From Liolophura sinensis (lineage: Eukaryota; Mollusca; Polyplacophora; Chitonida; Chitonidae): a stretch of DNA of 64,000 nt. The stretch covers positions 30,367,385-30,431,384 of the forward strand of contig NC_088295.1 of the NCBI RefSeq assembly GCF_032854445.1, in the 5' to 3' direction. Made by a program: the position numbers and the translations under genes. The notes under the pieces are model-generated. The model ran no database searches and was not told where the DNA came from. It saw nothing but the letters and a program-made list of their open reading frames with translations. Numbering within the stretch: the stretch's first letter is position 1; every line of letters begins with the position of its first letter. Positions 1 through 15,100 of the stretch are shown piece after piece.

Positions 1-180
1 CAGAAACTGCAACAACCACAACACCTGGTACAAGCATGATGCCTGTCACAGCCACAACACCTAATAGAACCACAGTAACTGCTACAAGGACGACACCTGA
101 TACAAGCATGATGCCTGATACAGCCACAACACCTAATATAACCACAGTAACTGCTACAACCGCAGTTTCCACAACACAAG
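1..180 (+). CDS. Exon 1 of window: Thr-rich mucin-like segment
   Basis: Visible residues 1-59 are very rich in Thr with Pro, Ser, Asn and Met, in irregular repeats such as [20 protein letters not shown]. This is typical of a densely O-glycosylated mucin region. The frame is open through the left edge, so the mucin segment continues upstream. The exon ends in phase 1 at CACAAG, before GTAACT at 181. The Thr codons are carried on an imperfect ACA/ACC repeat, so the region is likely to vary in length between alleles. Confidence 0.85.
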
Positions 181-3100
181 GTAACTATGCTTTTAAATTC
201 TTGAGTACTGTGTTAAATGCCAGTCGAATAAATAACTACCTTTCTTATCAGTTTTAGCTATAAATGGAGGAATCTGTTGATTGTGACTTTTATTAAAGCA
301 AAAGACCTGAAAATATCGAAGTAGGTATCACTAAATAAACCTCTTAAGACTATACATAAATATACTTTCATTTATTCATTTAGATTTTTGTGAAGAGAGT
401 TAAAGGCGTTCAAACATTTGAATTTTAAGGTGGGCTTTATGGACCATACTATCAGTTTTCATACCATATGTCACAGGATGTGTTTTCAACTCACATAAAT
501 AATCACACTGAATGTTACACTAACTATTTTTACCCATGAGTAAAGGATTACTGAAATAATGTTCCCAACAATTTCTTCCTGCTGCTGAACATCATGAAAA
601 AAGGTGATGTGAGGTCAGAGTTCCTAGATATTGTCAGTATGACTCGTAAAGCCCACCATAGTATTCAAATACATGAATGCCTTTTCAACACTCTTCCAAA
701 AATCTGAAAAAATAAATGAAAGTATTTTTACATGTAGTTTTCAGTTGTTTTTATGATGAACCTTACTTCATAATTTAGCTTTGTTTTACTTTAAGATGAC
801 TCATGAGATGAATTTGCAGGATTTTAATGAACCCCAGGTTGGGTCATACCAAAAAATGGTACTTGGTGCTGCCTTGCTTGGCGCTGAGAGGTTAGAGCAA
901 GGAAATAGGACTGGTTAGCCTGGTGTCAGTATAATGTGACTGGGTGGGGTGTCATGTCTTGTGTCTTTGGCGTGATACTTCAGTGGAGGCAGCACTTAGG
1001 CAGCACAGACTACAAGAAGACACATTACATGTGTATGTACCTCCAGTGTCTCTTCATCATATGACTGAAAAATTGTTAAGTATGACATAAAACCCTTAGC
1101 ATACATACATATAGTATTTAATTAGGAAGTTGTTATTTGATATTAAATTGACATAGCTTGTTGAATGTTTAAGTTAAGTTTTCTCTGCCAAAAAATAGGA
1201 TTTTTGCGTCCTCAAAATGTTTTCTTTCTACAGTGCTATAAGTACATGTATAGTTGTAAGCATAGAGGTTGTAGGTGATAGCATATTGTAGATTAGCATA
1301 TTGTAAAAAGTATTGCTTTCTAAGCCTGACTTTACAGTCATCTATAAAGCCAATCCTGCTTGGGACCTTGTCCTTGACCAGTGTACACTTTTAAATGTGG
1401 CATATAACTTTGATAAAACTTGCTTGTTAGCTCACCTATACAAAGTAAGGAGAGGTATTGTGAGTGAGGGATCAGATGCTGTCTGTGGCGGTGTCCAGTT
1501 TGTTTGTTTTTTCCCAATCATAGGGTTGCAGTGGCCATCCACAGCAAAGACCATCAGTAGCGTTCTTTGGGGCATATTTTATATATTTTGTACTTCATTG
1601 AAGTCTGTTTTATTCATATGATCAGAAATATGTGGAAATGTCATCAGTGAACTTTACTGGGAACAAAGGACAAGGTTTTTTCCGTGACAGTTGTTTAACA
1701 ACTGTGATAATCACCATTGCCGTCATAATGGCAAGTTTACTGACTGACTGATGGGACCTTAGAAAAATTGGATTTAATGAACACATGATTACTGCCTGCA
1801 GTGATGGCTGAGCGAGGGCTGAAAGCCCTGTGAGGAAAGTGTTCATGTTAAGGCTTCTTCACTGCTATTCACTTCTTGTGTACCTTATTTTTGCTTTAAT
1901 ACATAATCTGTTGCTTTTTTGTTTCAGTGGTGTGTCCAGCAGGCCAATTCAGAAATGCAGCAACAAACAGATGTGTTCTTTGTGCAAGTGGTACTTACCA
2001 GAGCCTACGTGGGCAAAGCAGTTGTCTCTCTTGTCCATCAGGAACCTGGACACCAGAGGGCACTACCAGTAATGATCAGTGTGTTTGTAAGTTAATTATG
2101 ACTAGTGGCAATAATATTGCTGTGCCATAAACCTCTAGTTGTATATATCATCAGGATTCAAATTGTTTATATTTCTTTATCATAAAGGTGTACTGCCTCA
2201 GATAATTCAGATCCATAACCTAACCAGGGGCGTCCGTGGACGAAAGGGTTAGCGCACCAGTCCAGTGCAATCAATGACCCAGGAGCCTATCACGAATGAG
2301 GTCGCTGTGAGCCCAGCTCATGCTGTCTTCCTCTCTGACGGTACTTGGGTTTGCCCCGGTTTGCTGTAGCTCTGTTTTTAAAGCTTGGTGTATTGTTTTT
2401 TTCATTCCTGTTGCATGTTCTGTGTTCATTCACAGGTATATTTTGTATGATTATTTTTTCTCAGGGCTATATTCTGTGGAGGACGGTACCAGTTTTAAGG
2501 GAGATGATCAGCTATCTGAATCTGTACAGGTGGAGAATGGACTCCCTGTGGCCAATTCCAAGGAACAGAATCTATTTGTTAGTACAATATTCAATCCTAT
2601 ATTAATAACACTTCATTCAGTTCTTGTCAATCCAAGCAGATGCACTCAAGCACTATGAATATTCATGGTATATAAAGCTGTCTCGCTCATGTACATTTAA
2701 CCACTTTGTTCAGTTCTTGTCAATCCAAGTAAATACTCACATGCAGGCTTAAAATTAACTTGCACAGATGTTTTTGAGTTTGACCTTCATGCTGTGCCCA
2801 AGCACATATAAAGTGTTCCCTTTTGATTCCACTCATTTTGCCCTCATCAATGCGGTCACCGTGAGTTGAAGTTCATATTATGTGACTCCCCCTTCCATTT
2901 GTTTGTGGAATGGCCTGCCAGCAACCTGTTGATGGCTGTGGGTTTCCCCCAAGCTCTGTTTGATTTCTTCCCATCATAATGCTGGGAAATATTCTAGAGT
3001 ATGTTACCAATCAAATAAATAAAGTAAAACAATTCATTTTGTGGCTGCACGTGGAAAGGTCTGCCAGAAACCTGCGGATGGTAGTGGGTTTCCCCTGGGC

Positions 3101-6100
3101 TCTGCTCAGTTTTCTCCCACAATGATGCTGGCCGCCATCATACTGTATAAGTGAAACATTCATGAGTACAGCATAAAACACCAATCAAATAAATTAATAA
3201 ATATTCATTTTGTAGACTGGCAAAATTTATCCAGTTTATGGATAGAAACATCCTAAGGATTAGATTGATATGTTCTGATCAGTGTGTATAGGCATATTAG
3301 GCCACGTACAATGCACAGTGTAAAGTCATGTTGTAAGAAATTTTATGTAAATTTTATTACTTTAAGTTCAGTGGGAATGGACTTGCATGAAGCTAGCTGG
3401 AGACCACTTCCATTTCACTTGTGTGACCTATGTAGCACATGATAGAGTTTGCTGGCGTCTCTCCTCATGCTGTGATCTGCCTGGTTTTATAAATCTGGCC
3501 ACCATTGCATAAGTGAAAACTTCCTGGGTATGGCATTAATCAGCAATCAAATATGAAAATAAGAACAAAAAAAATTTTCTTTGACCTATGATATGTATCA
3601 TAGCACATTTAAGAAAATATTTTGTGAAGTGATAGAATAGTAGCAGCCAATCTTTTAAATACTACAAATTAGGATAATAATGCAGGTGTTTCTAATGGAT
3701 ATTATTAAGAATACCTCTGTGCAGTTTTACCATTTTCTGCCTGGTGTACAATGTACTTGCAGATTTCCCCGAATGGTTATGTGGTGTTAGGACAAAGGTA
3801 CAGCGGGTTTACACCAAAACTGTTTCCCATTGAGCAGAGCGGTATGAAAATAATAGCCCCATTCTGGGCTGACTCCGCCACAAGCTCTGAAGACAGTACA
3901 TCAGTGATCATGTACAAGGTGTACAGTCAAGGTGTCAACACGACGAAGAACACCGCAATGCTGGCTAGGATAGAGAGTGATGTGTGGCGTAGCGTTAAGC
4001 AGCCAGGGTTTACCTGTCGCTGGGCCATTGTTGTGGAGTGGAGGAAGGTTAAACCTTACCCAGCCGAGGACAACCCTGATGAGGTGTGCTTTAACTCTTC
4101 ATCCTAGCTATATATGTAAATGAAGTTAAAAATTCTTAATGGCATGAAACAACAATCAGATAACAACAAGAATGAAGTAATTTGTGGTATAGATAAAAGG
4201 CTTGCATGGTGCAGTTTGTGCATCTTTAAACAAATATATGACATTGGAGATGAAACTACAGTTGCAGTATTAGCTTATATTACGAATATAATTATATATC
4301 TATAATGTACAATGCATTTATATTTAACATGTTTTATTTGAGTGTTAATTGGAGTTTGTTACTGACACAGAATGCTGGGTTGATTATGAATAAATCAGAT
4401 TAGGCCCATGTTATAGATAACCCAGTTGTCAGAGACATTCTTCACATCATCTCAGTCAGTAATGTTTTTGCTCAAGTGATAGACAGAAACTGAAATCAGT
4501 GATGGAATTCAACAGTCAGAAACATTAAACCAGTCATGTTGCATTCCAGTCAGGATTCTGGATGATGGTAATATTGATTAACGTAACAAGGAATTCATGT
4601 CCTTTCCGGTCATTCTTGTGGCTTATCTGATTAGAGAGTGGGCCATGATCTGGGAGTATTGCCTTTGAACTGCTGGGACCCTCAAGGTGCAGTGTGAAGC
4701 TAAGCCTTGGACAAGACTTAATATATCCAGGTGCTCTTCCTTGGTGACAGTGGTCATGAGAAGTCAGCAACACTAATGTGGCATTTTGCCTAGTCTAAAG
4801 TTTGTTGAAGACCATTTGTCATTCACCAATCTGGTGTGCATACTGTACATGTATTCGTATGTAACATGTGGGAAAGTTTTTCAGTAGTTTGCCACTACAG
4901 GTTCCGCCACCCAGAAAACTGCATGAATGCCATTATACAAGTGAAAACTTCTTCATTATGGCGTTAAGCAACAAACAAATAAAATACTGTCCTTTGGTTT
5001 TTCAGACAAATACTTTCCAGCTTGTGCTGGCCACGGACTTCTCGAAATCCTACGCCTTGTTTAAATATGACAGAGATGGGATGTTGTGGGACAAAACAAG
5101 GTCAGAAAGAAAAGTAGTGATTGGTTTTCAGCTGTCCAGCCAAGTGGTGTTCAACTCATTGTACTCTGAACAAACTGATGTCTTCAGAATTAACAGTGTT
5201 CAAGGGAACACAGGTTTGTCACTGTTTGTGTGTGGTTGACAAAATCAAAGTTATGTATCTTCTGACCTTTGTTATTTTGGACAGTAGGCATGGAGCAGTG
5301 GAGTTAAACCACTGAAATATTCTAGCTTTAGGAATTTTTTGCATAAATGTAAACAATATACATGTACTATTGTCCGGTATCATGGGTGAGATAATCTTGG
5401 CAATGCCTTAGAATTTGCAGCCCATACATGTATGACTCCCAGTGAACAAACTTTTAATATTACAGTGTGTGGCCATTTGCCCAGTCTAAACTTTGTTTAG
5501 GACCGCTTGTCTTCCACCAATATGGTGTGCAGATCTATACCTTAATCTACATGTGGGAAAGTTCATTCAGTAACTTGCTGAAGATCAGTGGTTTTCCCCA
5601 GGTACTTGGGGTTTACTCCACACACAATGTTTGCTGCAGTGGTGTATTTGTATTCTTAAATACACCAATAAATAATCAATAGTTGTCCTTACATGTATCA
5701 TTTCAGATGCATGGATTTGTGTCAGTTTATACCCATTTCTTATCATTTTTGTTTTGTTTATAGGTTTTGAAGGGTTTTGGATCTATTCCCTGGAGGATGT
5801 GAGGGTGGACATTGTTAGTTATGAAGCACAATGTCTCACTTGGTATGACAGTCAGCAAACATCCCAGTTTGACATTGCTGTCTTGGATCGTTGGTTACCA
5901 GCTTGTCCTTGCACACTGAGACAGATGTTCTTTAACCCACAGTTTATCTCCTACCTGTATACACCAGGCCAGATTTGCTTCATTTCACGACTCATCCCAC
6001 AAGGATTTACAGGAGCAAGGGTGAGCTTTAAGTGCCTCTCCACTCAAAGGAACATTCAAGTTTTGCATTGAGTTGAATTACTTTTTATGCATGTGGCATT

Positions 6101-9100
6101 TAAGATTAAGTTATCCTCTCTATTCTTGATTTTTATGCGCATGACATTTAAGAATAACTTAAGCACTCAACTCATGGTGTTTTTAGTACATGACATTTAA
6201 GTTATTCTGTGTGAATCACATGACAAAGAGGCTATACCAGACGTTTTTGACAACAAATCCATATTCACTAAGCAAATCAAATTTTTGAGGTTTCCAAGAA
6301 TAGCTCAAATTACTGCCTTTTAGAAAAACCAGACTTCCTGTAGTATTTATAGTGTTAAAATGATTCAGTTTGAACAAGTTATAAAGCAACTCGCATTATA
6401 AATTTTACAAACTTTATTTTGTGATGGTAATTATTTGGCCTATTCTGTAATAATAATGATTTAACTAGGTGTGCACTGATCAGTTTTTGTTGGCCAAAAT
6501 TATTTGCCATGGTCTCTTTTAGTTAGGCATTCAACTCTTAACTGTTTAAAGCTCACAGCATTTAAGTTATGTGTTAAGTTGCATGGTGTGTGTTCAGAAC
6601 CACCTCTTGATACACCTTGTCTCTGTGCAATAATGTTATGAATGAGGATCTAAAATTATGTTTAATAAATATATTTGCACTAGAATTTGGTCTTTTCAGT
6701 TACCAGATGTGTTCAGCCGGAAATTTGATCGTATTTGTATTTTATTTGTGTTCATAAATATTATCATAATTAAGATTAAATGTGTGTGTTTGGATATAAA
6801 AAACAAATTTACACTCAAATTTATTTGCATCTCATCCTTATTTAGAACATTATTATGCAAAAATGCTATATACCAATTTGTGGTCCCAAATACCCACCAT
6901 GCAAAAATATTTTCAAGTACCCTTGTCTCGTAAAAGAAAGAATGAAAAAAAAAGACCATATTTGCAAATAAGATTCCCTAAGATTTTATCTGATTTTGGC
7001 ATCATTTTTATGTTGTCTTCTCCTTTTAAGGCATATCTATGTTCATTACAGGAGTGTTGTTATTCCACCAGTTCTTTATCTCTGGATTTGTCTGCGGACA
7101 AGGGAGGTCACTTGTTCTTGTACCACCCTCTGTTGCCACACGTCTCAGGACTTCACCAAATCTATGACAAACAGCCACTGGAGTACTGCTGTGTCCGCTC
7201 AGGCCTATGCCAGTTGTACACTCAGCTCAGGCCAGTCAGTCAGTGCTTCAGATTTGTACCGTTTAGACTTAGTAAGTTTGGGACTTCAAGCTCCTTATAA
7301 AATTAGAGTTAATACAAATTAATCAGCCTACAGAGAAAATACAAATTTAATTTATTCTTCAAACTTGAACCACATTATTCTTAAGTGTGAATACCTCTAT
7401 TTTTATCATTCATTATTCTGAATCAGCAAGCTGTGAATCATAGGCTTTCAGGGTGTTTGTCTTCACAAGGTAATGAGCATTGTTGAGGTGTGATCTATGT
7501 AGGCCAAATCTTATGTAGTAGGAGTTTTATCTATTTGTGTTTTCATTGGCAGGCTTCTTCTGGGGCGACCCTCACATTCAGACCCTGGACAAAAAGGACT
7601 ATACTTTCAATGGCTGGGGAGAGTATACTATGCTGGAGTTGCTATCAGGGGAGACAACTGCATTTGTACTACAAGCCAGAACTGGCCGTGTCAAAGATGG
7701 TAATGGCAACTTTACCAATGCCACCATCTTCACTGGATTTGCCGTGAAAGACTATGTGAATACAGCTAATGTACAAATAGAACTCTCCAATGATAGAAAA
7801 GGTTAGTAAACTTGAGTAATTTTGAGATAATCAGGTCATTTGAACATCTTTGAAACATCAATGTTTCACTGTGGAGCTGGCTGGAATGCGCTACCTATCT
7901 CTTGGCTGAAGGGCATTTCCCTTTGGTTGTAGATGTGTGGACTTGAAACCCAAAGATCACTGGTTCAAATCATCAGCTGGTAAGCCCTGTCACACTGTTT
8001 GCACTGCTCTTAGGGCATCGATTGTGAGCATGCAGGGAAGCAATCAACAGTGCCCGTAGGCTCTTTTGGCTGGTCGCGTTTCAGTCCACTATCCTTTCTT
8101 ATCCTGTGGTTTGGCAGGTACTTAACAAGGTTCAGTGTTATTTTACCTTTGATATATACCCAGTTTCGTCCACACATTGGCAAGTACTTAACAAGGTGCA
8201 GTGTTATTATCTTTGGTATCAGCCCAGTTTCATCCACCTTAACTGCCATAAATGAAGAATTTTTGAGCAGACCATTTAAATAATCCTGAGTGGGACACTT
8301 TACTTAAGGAAACTGAATTAGTTTTAACCTACATTGTCCTTCACCAGGTCTGTTATTGTATGTGGATGGAGAAGATTACTCCCTTAACTACCGAGATGAC
8401 CGTCCATTCCCATTTGGAGGCAATGTCAGCATTGTGAAACTGGGTACCTCTACTCTCAGCTTCAGCTTCCTGACTGGTGAGTTTTCCCACTGAAACAGTG
8501 GACATATCATATGGATAATGTATGCTTGGTGTCAAGAGAATTTCTGGCCAAGGTTTATATCCTGGGTCCCTTAACACAGGTTATGGCTGTTAAAGTGCTG
8601 TTCAAGGTCATTGCCTTTCTATAGCTGTGTTTTTGAAGTGTGGGTTCTAGAAAGCCTTGGGGAAGAACAATTTCCTTGTAAATTGATCTTGTATCCTTCA
8701 TTATTATTATTAAATTATAAAGATATTATTATTATATATATTATAACCCTGTTTTTAGACAGACAATTGTCAGTGCTTCAGTTCATGCCAAAGCCCTTCA
8801 CCTACATGTATGAGGTAATGTGTTGTCTTCCAGCTGTTGTAAAATTTGCTACTAGTGTGGGTCAGGGAGTTTGTCATTAACCAGGAACTGTCATGGTCTT
8901 TGATGGGGTCAGATTTTCTGTGGCTGTTTGATCCATCCAGACCAACAACATACATTCTAAACATTTCAAGTGCAATATAACATACTGATAAATAAACATA
9001 TGTAAATCCGGGATCAAAATGTGTGACATTGCAAGCTCTGAGAGTGATGACGTCAATAAAAATTAGGGTAATCCAGTATGAAATGTATTAGATTTTATGT

Positions 9101-12100
9101 TATATATCATCAGGGAACCAGTTGGAAGTGGATATGATACAAGAGACCATCACATATTTTGTATGTGTCAGAAGCTGTGAATATTTCCATGATAGAAAGT
9201 CATCTTTGTGATGACCTAGATGCAATTCAAGGTCATTATTTTTATTTGGAGCTGTTAAACGTGAGTGTATGACCAAACATTTTGAGCCCTGTAAATAAAT
9301 GAACATTGTTTTTATTTTGTTGTAGGCTTGTCCTTTAATGTCAGTGTGGGTGAAGAGGTTTTGGATATTACTCTGACTCTCCCAGGCACATCAGAGTATA
9401 CCACTAGGGGCCTGCTTGGCGTGTCTGATGGTGATGTGAACAACGATTTCACCCTGCCCAATGGCACCATATTGGACATAAATTCAACAGAGGAGGAAAT
9501 ATATTACAGATTTGGTCAACAGTGTAAGACAAATTCAGTTTTGTGTGTGAGCTTGTTAAATATATATGTATTTCTGATCTTTTTGTAGATATTTATGTAA
9601 ATATCATTCATATACCTGTATAATATCAGGTTAACAGCTATATTTGCAACACCTGCAGCTTACAGTAATCTGCGCTGAAACAACAAGGAAAAAAGTATGT
9701 GTATGCTATGTGTATTTTTAGTTATTCTTGTAGAGGAATGTGTCAGTAGTTTAAATAGTATCATTCAGAAATGTGGCTTAAATGGTATGTATATATGTCC
9801 AATGTCTTTAGGTGATTGCGTGCTGAGGGTTCTGGCCTTGTTAATGTTTGTTGTAGGGATGGTTGATGCTAGTTCGTCGGTGTTCACTTACCGGTCAGGA
9901 GAAAGTGTGGCCACCTACCAGCACCCTGATCATCGCCCACTGTTCCTCTCTGACTACAATGCTACTCAGCAAGCAGAGGCCCGGATTATGTGTAGGGAAA
10001 GCCTTCAGTGTATCTATGACTACCTGGCAACTCTCAAACCCAGTCTGGCCTTGAGAACAAGGGATTTGAAGAACAGCACAGACCAGGAATTACAGGCTCT
10101 GGGTTAGTCTGAAATATGGTGATATCTACTAGTATACTCCAGATAAAATCTCAGTCTGCAGGGAGAGATCTTTGCATTCAACCTCCTGGTGCATATGCCA
10201 TTGTGAAAAGTTTGGTAAGATTTAAATCTCCAAGGGTTCCCCCAGTTTCCTCCCACTATAATGCTGTCCACTGTCATGTAAGTGAAATATTCTTAAATAC
10301 GGCATAAATACCAATCAAATAAATAAATAAATCAATTTCAAAGTGAACAAGGTAGAAATGCTGCAGATATCAAGCATGCAAACATGTAGTATGCAATAAT
10401 TTTGCAATATTACCTGGTTTTAGTTTCAATTAATAGGTAAATATATACTAGTTCTGATCCTTCATATCCATTAATTTTAAATTTGATTGCTGATTAGCAA
10501 AAGTTTCCTCCATTTTAATAGTGATTTTAGTGACAGAATTGATCAGTCCATATTTAAAGCAAGGTTCTATTTAAAGTCAAAGCAACATGTGAAATAGGCT
10601 GGAATAACAGTCCTTATTTTCATGATTTGAGGATTTATATACCTTTGCTGTGTTGATGTAAATTAATATAAAAATTAAATATCTATTGTCTCAGGTTTTC
10701 TCCATATCGCCAATAAAACTGAACTTCATCACAATCAGCACTAAAGGCTACTACATATGATACTGAGTAGTAATGGCAGGAGGCTTGTTAGGCATGGCAG
10801 GCAGCTGTGTACATCTTCATGATCTGCCAGATATTCCCCTGATATAGTCTCCAGTATCTGTATAGCATGCAACAGTTCTCAAATGAATAAATTAATAAAA
10901 TACAAGTGATCACACAACTTATGTAGGACAAGAACTCTCAAAACTGTTGTGCTGTTTAGAAATGTTTAGAAATTGCATAATTGAGACTATAGGTAATATT
11001 TCATAAATGTAATACATGTTTAATACCAGTTTAAGGGCTACTTTTGTAGCATATACCATAGATATCACTGTGCTATAAGGTTTTATATACTTAATCAGCA
11101 ACCTACACTGTTCTCCAGTGCAAGTCAACACAGATTTTTTGTGAGCTAAGTGTTGTAGGTATGTTGAAAATTTGCAGTTGTTAATCCAAAAGGAAAGTAT
11201 GGTTTATAAACTGCTTTTTGATTTTTGTTTGTACAGAGAATGTTTCCCCTCAGGTGTTTAATGTGACTGGCATTAATGGGACAGTGGGCAGTATTAGCCA
11301 ACTTACAATACAGTATAGTGATGCAGACAGCTCTGTGGTGACAGTGTCCCTTGTGGGGGAGGACATTTCAGGCCTAACACTCACATCCTCGGGGCAGGGG
11401 AGTGCACAGGTTAACTGGACACCTGAGTCCATTGATCCTGTAATCATCAGGTAAGCTACATGTTATGTCATCACAGTGCAGAGAAAATTCTAGGCCTGTG
11501 ATTGGTCTATCCGCCTTGGATAAGCTGCCATTTTTGCCAGCCAGGGTTGGAGATATTTTTCTGTTTACCTACGAATTCAAGAAGGCAAGTGCCCATCAAT
11601 GGAAATGCTTGTCTGTATACCTGTGGAGTCAAGGACACGTGTGCCAGCAGGAACATCTAGTGATGTTCTTTGACAATGTACCAGTCAAAACTTTTCTTCT
11701 ATTCTGTTCTAATGATTCAGCAGCTAACAACAACATCATGTGGAAAAAACTTGTTGTAACATCTTTTTGATACAATAAAATTTCACACCTTGCAAATTGT
11801 ATTAAAAATGACTAATAAGCAGTTCATCTAAGGCAAATATATTTCTCTCAGCTCAACCAAGGCCCCTAGTTGGACCTCTTCAGCTTCCTCTAATCCTGTT
11901 TGCCGGTGGCAAAGCAAAGCATCTGTGAAAACACAGCAAGCATTATTCATTCAAGTAAAATTATCCATACACATGTAGTGCTCTTCATTATGAAGATCTT
12001 GAAGATCAACATTTTCCCAAACCCGAAATCATGTCAATGAAATGTCAGGCTGTACACCCATGCCACATGGAATTTAGAAACCTGGAAGAGCATCATTGCC

Positions 12101-15100
12101 TAAAGTTGGGCAACTTTGAGTGAGTAGTCTGGATCAGTGTTAGCCGACAGTAGAAGGCAGTATTGCTCCAGATGGTCTATTAAAAGCCATCTTGCATTAT
12201 ATTTATGATAGAATTAGAATTAGAGCTTTGTCTTTTGGCTGGTAACTTCCAGACAACATTAATGATGCTCACTGCTGCACTGGGTAGTTTTGCTTTCTTA
12301 TCACCAGTTGCTCTCAAGGTATACCCTAAAGTCGTCCTCAAAATGATCTCAAACAGCATCCAAATTATCCAACATTCAATCTGTGTTATATTGTCTCTGT
12401 CCAGATTTAAAAAGCTTGTGAGTACAAAACACAACATCATAAATAGAATAAATGGATTCACCTGAGTACCAGCTTCCTCCTCAGTCCTCCCACAATGACA
12501 GAGCAGCCTCTCCAATAACAATGAGCAACTGTTCATGCACTGTAAGCATGTTCATTTCCCATCTAGTGGTTAAATGTGCTTGCCTTCCAATTGCTGGGAC
12601 ATGAAAGGTAGGGGTTCAAAACCAGTCCTGGACAGGGAATTCATTTTGTAGATTCTCCACCAGTCTCACTACATGTGGGGTCTTGGCCACACTTTAATAG
12701 AGGTTGATGATGCATGTGCTAGTTGTGTTCTGCGCTGTTCTGAAGAAGGCCTCACATGATACTTTTCAGGTTACAAGCCAGAGACGACCAGGGAGGGGTG
12801 TCACCTGAGTATGAGGTACCTGTGAGGCTCTGTTCAGGGTGTAACAACCAGGGGTCCTGTGTGTTCAGTCAAGCCACAACCCCTACTTCCAACATCTCCC
12901 TGGCAACATTCCAGCTGGTCAGGTGTGAATGTCAAGAAGGATGGACAGGTAGGTCTCGCACAAACTGCGCACAACATTGTGATGATGAAACTATCTGCGT
13001 TAGGTTAATACAAGAATAGTAATTTTTTCAGTCTATTACCTGTATATTTATTTTTTGGTTTAATAATAACAGATCATGTTAGCTTTAATTTTTCTTTTAT
13101 TACCATGATTATTATGTTTTGTTTTTAATACTGAAAGAACAGGATACAGAAATAGGGATTGTTATACATTTATACATTGGATTAAACTTGTAGACAGGTG
13201 TCAACAGAAATATGAAACAAAGTTTGACATATTAATGAATTTTGTCACCTTTTAAAAGTGAGACAGGATTACTTTTTTATACATTGTTAAAGTTTTAGTA
13301 TATTTGTGTTGCCTTGTGCAACCAAATTTTCTTGGTTGTTAATTTGCCCCTAATTACCAAAGCCAAACGATGCAATCTTTACCTCTTCCAAGAAGACGGC
13401 AACTTCTTCCCACTTGTATCAAGATGGTCCAAAGCTGTAGACTTATTTATTCTGTCCTTTATTATGTCACAATTGTAAGTGTGCGTGCGCTCATAAAAAC
13501 ATATATGAAGTACGCGCACTCAGAGCAACGCCACAGAAGAAAGTGATGCTTTCAACTGTCATTTTGGACAGTCTGTGTAGCTTGTCCTAGAGTCTCCCAT
13601 TATAAGTTGTCAGTTGTTACCTGCTTAACGTTGCCATTGACTGAGCCCTGTATTTCAGTAGAAATACATTTGCCTCAGTCCAGCTGATTTTATTGAATAC
13701 AAAGTTGAATTGGTTCATTTAGAGAGTTTTGCGAGGGTCAAGATTATTTTTCCTTGTGCATGAACATAATCAGGAACAATTTTGATACAGCGTATGAACA
13801 ATTTTGATTTCTAATTTGAGGTGTAAAAATATACATGTTGTTTTTGTCAGGTTCTGATTGTGAGCAAGACTATAACATATGCATGGAGAACCCCTGTCCT
13901 GAAGGTGCCAGTTGTACAGACTACCATCCTTCCCAAACTGCTGAGCATGGCAAACAGTACGAATGTGGTGACTGTCCTACCGGCTACACCCTCAATGTTA
14001 AGAAGACAAAGTGCTTAGGTGAAATGAACCGCTTTGAAATCAAACTTTTTTTCAGGTGGTGACTGCAGAGTCGTTGTTGGGAGGGGGGGGGGGGGGACTT
14101 TTTGGGACTTTCTCTTGCAGCCTACTTCCACCTGCCCTATCTATTGATCCTATCTATAATCCTGTCACTTATTAACATTAGATATACAGTAACTATATAT
14201 ACACTGGGCAGCTGATATACATGTATCTTTCCGGAGGCCTTTGATCAAATCTGGATCGGGTCACACCAAAGAATTTAAAATCTTACTTGTTGCTGCCTCC
14301 TTTGGCGCTCAACACTGAGAGGTTAGAACAAGCAAACAGGACTGATTGACCCGGGGTGTCAGTATAGCTTGACTGTTTGGGGTATCATGCCTTGTGTCTT
14401 CCGCATGATACCTCAGTGCCATCAGCACTTTGGCAGCACGGATTCGTCATGCCTCAAGAAGACATAGTGTACATAGTATATGTGTACATAGTATATGTAC
14501 ACACACCTAATGATTCCTCGACAATGTATGACTGAAAAATGGTTTAGTACAACATTAAACCCAAGCATACATACATATATACAAACATGTATCTTTACTC
14601 TTATTTATTGCAGATGTGGATGAATGTGCTGAGTCAAACTTGAACACATGCAGTCAAATGTGCAAAAACACTCTGGGCGGATACATATGTCAGTGTTCTG
14701 CAGGATATCGTTTGATAGACGGACTTTGCATCAGTAAGTAATGATAGTCCACTTTCAAATTTTTGGGATATTGGTGACAAATGCGAATTGTGCCAAGGTT
14801 TTTGGACATTGATGGCCAATGGGTGTGTTAATATCTATTAATATTACTTGTGCACAAGTGTTTCAAGTATTGATGACCAGTACCTGTGTACCAATATTTT
14901 TGGATATGGTGATAAGTACTTGTGAACTTGTGAATTTGAATGTACAGATGATGAGTCTGTGATGTGTACTAATGTTTACTGATGATGAGTCTGTGTTGTG
15001 TACTAATGTTTTCAGATATTGATGAGTGCCAGGAAAGAACCAGTGGTTGTGAGCAGATCTGTACAGATGAAGAGCCCAGCTACAGATGTGGCTGTAATCC

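Noticed and set aside
1313-1621. 102-codon open frame in the intron after exon 1
   Set aside because: No recognisable domain, and the phase-1 join of exon 1 to 1928 is already satisfactory.
12205-12536. Overlapping open frames on both strands before exon 13
   Set aside because: No family resemblance, no phase-compatible splice sites needed by the gene, and the EGF chain is complete without them.
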